This document shows positions 59,847-64,000 of a DNA stretch of 64,000 nt, in pieces. The position numbers were made by a program, and so were the translations under genes. The notes below the pieces were generated by a model. That model was not told where the DNA came from. It saw only the letters and a list, made by a program, of their open reading frames with translations, and did not search any database. The stretch is from Oreocharis arfaki (Eukaryota > Chordata > Aves > Passeriformes > Paramythiidae), in assembly GCA_013398015.1 (NCBI GenBank), contig VZRR01008077.1, forward strand, positions 1,901,940 to 1,965,939. The letters are read 5' to 3'. The number at the start of each line of letters is the position of its first letter. Position 1 is the stretch's first letter.

Positions 59847-62800
59847 CTACCACAAAAAATCAAACCCACAGGAAATATCTGATGCACTAGCCCTATTAAA
59901 AGCACAAAAGTCACTGGCAGATACTATCACCCAGCATTTATTAATTAACTGAAGATACACAGATACAAGGGGCTCAGAAGTACAAAGAACGAATGGGCTG
60001 CACAAACTGGCTCTTTGCAGAGAACACAGCGTGCTTCCTACAAGGATACAGCATCTAAATCAGCCAGCAGCACTTTCTGAGTCAATGAAAACCTCCAGTT
60101 AAACAAATTCTAGAGTCCCCACCACAATCTCTTCACTTTTTATGTGCGTATGCCTATGATTTTCATGCAATGAGTAAAAATAACCTATCAGAAAGGCTTT
60201 TATAGAGAAACACCGTAAAGCTTAGTGCATGTGAGTTTCTAGGAAAATGAACGACACACTTCCGTGAAAATGGTATTTCAAGGTATCAACCTGGTTTTCT
60301 ATTTTAGTGTAGTTTGTAACCCATCAGCATTATTCTGAAAGAGTATTTCTTCATGTAGAAGTATTCAAATAATTTTTTTTTCTCACCACAAAAGGCTCTA
60401 TGAACAGAACAAATAAACCAATGTTGACATACCTAAGCCTAGGGATTTATTGCACATTTCACATATCTCTTCTGGAGACTTGTTGACAAATACTTGAACA
60501 GGCTCTGTGTCTTTGGCAAGATCCATGTGGTATATTTTTTACCCCCTGATCTGTGTCATCAGTCATACGACCAGGTAGCACAGTAATTCAGTAAAAAGAA
60601 AGAATACTAAAAAATGTTTCCACTTCACTTTGCCAGGACTTACACATCACTATGTTAGTAACCACTTTCTGTCATTCCCTTCAGAAAATATTGCAATTCA
60701 GAAAAATGCCAAGCAACAGCAATAGGTCGTCAGTTGAAATTGTAAATAATGGGTGACTTTGTTCTAATTTTTGATTTCCAAGCACCCTTTTGCAATATGA
60801 CATTGCCTGCAATGTCTGGTTAAGGACTTAATTTTGTTCAATAAAGAGACAAGAATTGGAAGTCAAAAGCTTTTAGAAATAAATTGGCATTCATGGGCTG
60901 TGGGAAGCTCTGCAAATACTGGGTATTTATAGACCCATTTTTTTTCTAGCTGGAGAAGAGCAAATAAATTACAACAAACAATTTATTCAACACATGTTGT
61001 TGTTTGTTCTTTTCCAGATTGTGAAAATAATCAGAAATTCAAGAATAAATCTATGAATTATTTTAATAAATCCAATAACATGCATTCTACTGTTCTAACT
61101 GCTCTGCTTTGCAAAGAAGAGACAAGACTTACATAAATGGTACACTTGCTTTTTTTCATTACAAGGAATCAGTCCTGAGTCAGCTAAGTTCAAAATTTAC
61201 CTTCTGTTTCAATGGAACTGCTCCTGGAAGTTAAATACGTGCTAGAAGAATTTTTTTTTTTTCCAAAACAAGGCAACTTCAATAAGTTAAGTACATGCTG
61301 ATCCCCCCTCCCCTTATGGATCACTGCTGTATCAAGGTCTCTCATCCAACAACTTCAAGATAAAAAATGCACCATTTCTTTTCCACTACCAAAGAAGCCT
61401 TTTCTCTCTGCTAAGGCCTTGTGGAACAAAGGACATTGAAGGCTACGGGTGCAGCCAGAGAAATCACCACACATAACTAGTATTAAGGGAAAACACACTG
61501 TTAGCATTTGCCCAGCACTAACTGCAGTAGTGTATAAACCCTTCACATGAAGAGTATGAGTTTTACAAAATTCATGGAGTTTAGAGTACTTGAGTTCTGC
61601 ATTTTAAAAATACTTCTGCAGCTATCCACCCAGCCCACATTAGTGAAACAAGATAAAACTTTCAAAATGACCAGAATTTCTGCAAGTGTTATCAGAATTT
61701 CACGGGAGGAGAGGGCATGAGGTCCCAGGATCCATAGATTTTTCCATGGCAACAAAATTTATAAGTATGTTTCCTTCAGCTTTTCATTCCCCAACAAGCA
61801 TAATAAAGACCTCGACTTTTAGTATTTTTTGCTTTCACTGTAGAAGTATTCTTAGTGTGGAAACATTAGATAGCTCTACACTTCCTTCTCCCAGCCTACT
61901 TAGCCTCGGGGAACTGTTTGGGTGTCTAAATTAAATGTTTATTGATGGAATGGCCTGATATTCAACAGAAACAGCATAAGCAGGGCCTCCAAAAAGCTCT
62001 CCCTGCAGGCCTAACTCCACTCCTGCTGAGATAAACTTTGAGAAATTCCATCTTAGACAATGACATAGGTCCCCTCATCCCAGGTGTTGAAGCTTTCCTC
62101 TGGCACTGTCCCATATTGACTGCAGGCCAACCTTACAGCAGACTTCTGCCAGAAAAGATAGTTCCACACTTCTGCCTGAAAGCTTTTTACTTTCATCTAT
62201 TTAGTTTTGGAGCTGGAAAGGGATTAGTCTTCAGGCAGGTCAGTCCTGGATCCAGCTCACCAGATGGCTGCACAAAGAAGGGTGGCACAGAAAGGCAGGG
62301 AGCGGGAGGGTGCAAGACGCAGCCAGTGGTGATGAAGGCTGTTCAGAGCCAGTCTGCATTTCAGCTGGCTTAACAAGCTTGCTGAAGGACATTTAAGTGA
62401 TCTGATAATTTCATTCTTTAGCCCCTAGAGAAGAGCTTCATCTCTTCTTAAGGGTCAGCTGCAATGAGGTGACATCTCTCCACTAATTTGGGGCCATTTA
62501 ATTGCAATTTAAACTGCTAAGCGTTGTCCTCTCTGGTTAGGACAGCTTCATATTCCTTTCCACAGCCTGTCTTAAAGAACACACAGTTGTTTCAGTATAG
62601 TGAGAACAGCATTGCAGTGACCTCAGCTACCCAAATACACCCAGCCTCCTTTAGAGGTGAGTCTTCACTAACATTTTCTCCCAATGAAATTCAGTTTTGC
62701 CTGGAGTGACTTGAACTACGCACAAAGACTGAAAAACAAGGAGTAGAGAACGAAAAATTTTGCCAAAAATATATCTCTAAGGAGGCATCCAGATTCCTTT

Positions 62801-63303
62801 CATGAATATGTCAGCATTATAAATTCATAGTAAATTGTTAGTCAGTAGGGTGTCTGAATGATTAAAACCTTCTGGGCTTCGAAGGCATTTTCTCTGCAGG
62901 AATTTGTCAAATCCTGTTCAGTTCACTATTGGGAGCACTTAAAAGACAAATAATTTTACATACAATCTGGTCACTGTAGACACATTTCTGCCATTTTAAC
63001 GAGTCTCTCTCCCTTTCAGACAACAAAATCAACATCATCCAGAAGGTGAGCAAACAATTACATGCATGGTACCTGTGACGCCTATCCATGTAATAGCCAT
63101 CTTTCCCTCAGGTACTACTGGTAAGAGGTATAGGTGATACAATTTGGTTTATATTTTGATAAAGCCACACACTTTTCCAAGGCAAGAGTGACAGAGAGAT
63201 TCCTGCCATTTAAATAGCAACAGATAGTGACAAAATTGGAAAAGATGTCCAGGACAGAAAAAGCATCATAAAGCCAAAATGAGCCAATCACATCATCACC
63301 CAC

Positions 63304-63403
63304 CTTACGTTTGTTTGTTGGGCAAACATACAAGTAGCTCAAAATAGTCTTCAGACCAACTTTATCATTCAGTTTCTCATATGTTGTCCCATAATCTGTT
63401 GAC
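63304..63403 (-). CDS. SORCS1: SORCS1 internal exon, first of three in the window (VPS10 propeller start)
   Basis: SORCS1 is a type I membrane receptor of the sortilin/VPS10 family, mainly neuronal, involved in sorting cargo such as APP, neurexins and AMPA receptors between endosome, Golgi and surface. This 100-nt exon carries one base completing the preceding codon (an Arg in the family) and 33 codons, starting STDYGTTYEK and ending PTNKRK. STDYGTTY is an Asp-box motif (S-x-D-x-G-x-T). On the minus strand the acceptor reads ...ttgaattgcag before 63403; the donor is AAG followed by gtgggt, so the exon ends in phase 0. The residues ILSYLYVC favour SORCS1; SORCS3, as I recall it, has VLSYLYVN. 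Minus-strand reading stays open past the donor into intron, so the exon limit rests on the splice site and protein match. Identity to the SORCS group is near certain; the paralogue is likely. Confidence 0.93.
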
Positions 63404-64000
63404 CTGCAATTCAAGAGATTCTTATAAGTACAAACACTTAATCACAAAACCACAAGTCACTTGGCAGCTTTTCAATATAAGTCATGCCTTAAATAGCAGA
63501 ATGGTCCTCTAGAGCTTTTTCAATGATTCATGTAGTATATAATGATACTTAATTATATACACACAGCATCATGTGAGTGTTTATAATTTGCATTTAAATT
63601 AGATTAGGAAAAATTAAACCAGCATCTTCCCAAAGCATCTTAAACACGTACAATAAGAAATGCTACATTCTGCATATAGAAGATGATAATGATTGTCAGA
63701 AATGCCAAATAGCAGAAAGCAAGAGACTAAGGTTATCAATTCATCATATACTCCAAGCTTAGACTAATTTTGTTAAGATGGCTTGTCTCAGTGTATTCCA
63801 AAGTACCTTCTCTGACACTGACTAGCAGAGAGGAGGGGCACATGCACTTTATTCTTGCTTTTAAAGCCACCATTCAGTAGAGAAAATAAAATAGTTCTGA
63901 AATGAGGGTTGCCCATAAAAACACTGACTACATGTCTTGGGGAAGAACAAAGTAAGTGAACAAATGAGACTGTCCAGTGCTCCTGTAGGAGTTACTCTTA
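63404..64000 (-). other. SORCS1: SORCS1 intron, 3' end (upstream of first exon)
   Basis: This is intron sequence leading into the acceptor at 63403. The last bases before the exon on the minus strand read tctcttgaattgcag. I see no repeat, exon or RNA gene in it. The stretch is AT-rich and unremarkable. Confidence 0.85.

Larger units (their letters stand above)
23051..63303 (-). other. SORCS1: SORCS1 intron, about 40.3 kb
   Basis: The intron lies between two well-defined exons and carries GT (63303-63302) and AG (23052-23051) ends in transcript sense. SORCS1 is known for very long introns in vertebrates. Contents listed separately are CR1 fragments, the 35-bp octamer minisatellite, GTTT, AAAC and ATT simple repeats, an A-homopolymer with an N gap, and several inverted repeats. 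Long stretches (about 23.1-26.8, 33-39.7, 41.7-46.2, 48.2-51.9 and 60-63.3 kb) show no recognisable gene or repeat. Reading frames inside it are short, lack family resemblance and change frame freely, so I call none of them genes. Confidence 0.9.

Overview
This window looks like avian (or at least sauropsid) nuclear DNA. It is moderately AT-rich, with very little coding sequence. The only interspersed repeats I can name are sparse, 3'-biased CR1 (Chicken Repeat 1) LINE fragments. I see no Alu, B1, L1 or MIR-like elements and no bacterial-style gene packing. Nearly all open reading frames here are short and random in character.

One gene is recognisable: a vertebrate sortilin-family receptor, SORCS1, read on the minus strand. 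Three internal exons can be placed to the base from protein match, reading phase and GT/AG splice sites. In transcript order they lie at 63403-63304 (100 nt), 23050-22892 (159 nt) and 9467-9394 (74 nt). Joined, they give 110 complete residues plus two bases of a Trp codon. They encode the start of the VPS10 ten-bladed beta-propeller, with three consecutive Asp-box (BNR-like) motifs. Paralogue-specific residues fit SORCS1 better than SORCS3; that comparison rests on recalled family sequence, not an alignment run here.

The rest is intron: at least 597 nt upstream of the first exon (63404-64000), a 40.3 kb intron (23051-63303), a 13.4 kb intron (9468-22891), and at least 9.4 kb downstream of the third exon (1-9393). 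I could not find the next coding exon in 1-9393. The introns hold CR1 fragments (about 4498-4890, 26878-27165, 31207-31360, 32575-32697 and 40327-40543, plus older or weaker ones), simple repeats (a pure-pyrimidine TTC tract, GTTT, AAAC and ATT tracts, a degenerate GTGTGA tract), a 35-bp minisatellite carrying three octamer (POU-type) motifs, several perfect inverted repeats, and an A-homopolymer interrupted by a five-N gap.

I found no RNA gene, CRISPR array, endogenous retrovirus, operon or second protein-coding gene. Nothing here amounts to a new biological system. The points most worth checking are the octamer minisatellite, the hairpin just downstream of the second exon's 5' splice site, a frame-shifting decoy donor at the first exon, and the sequence hidden by the assembly gap.
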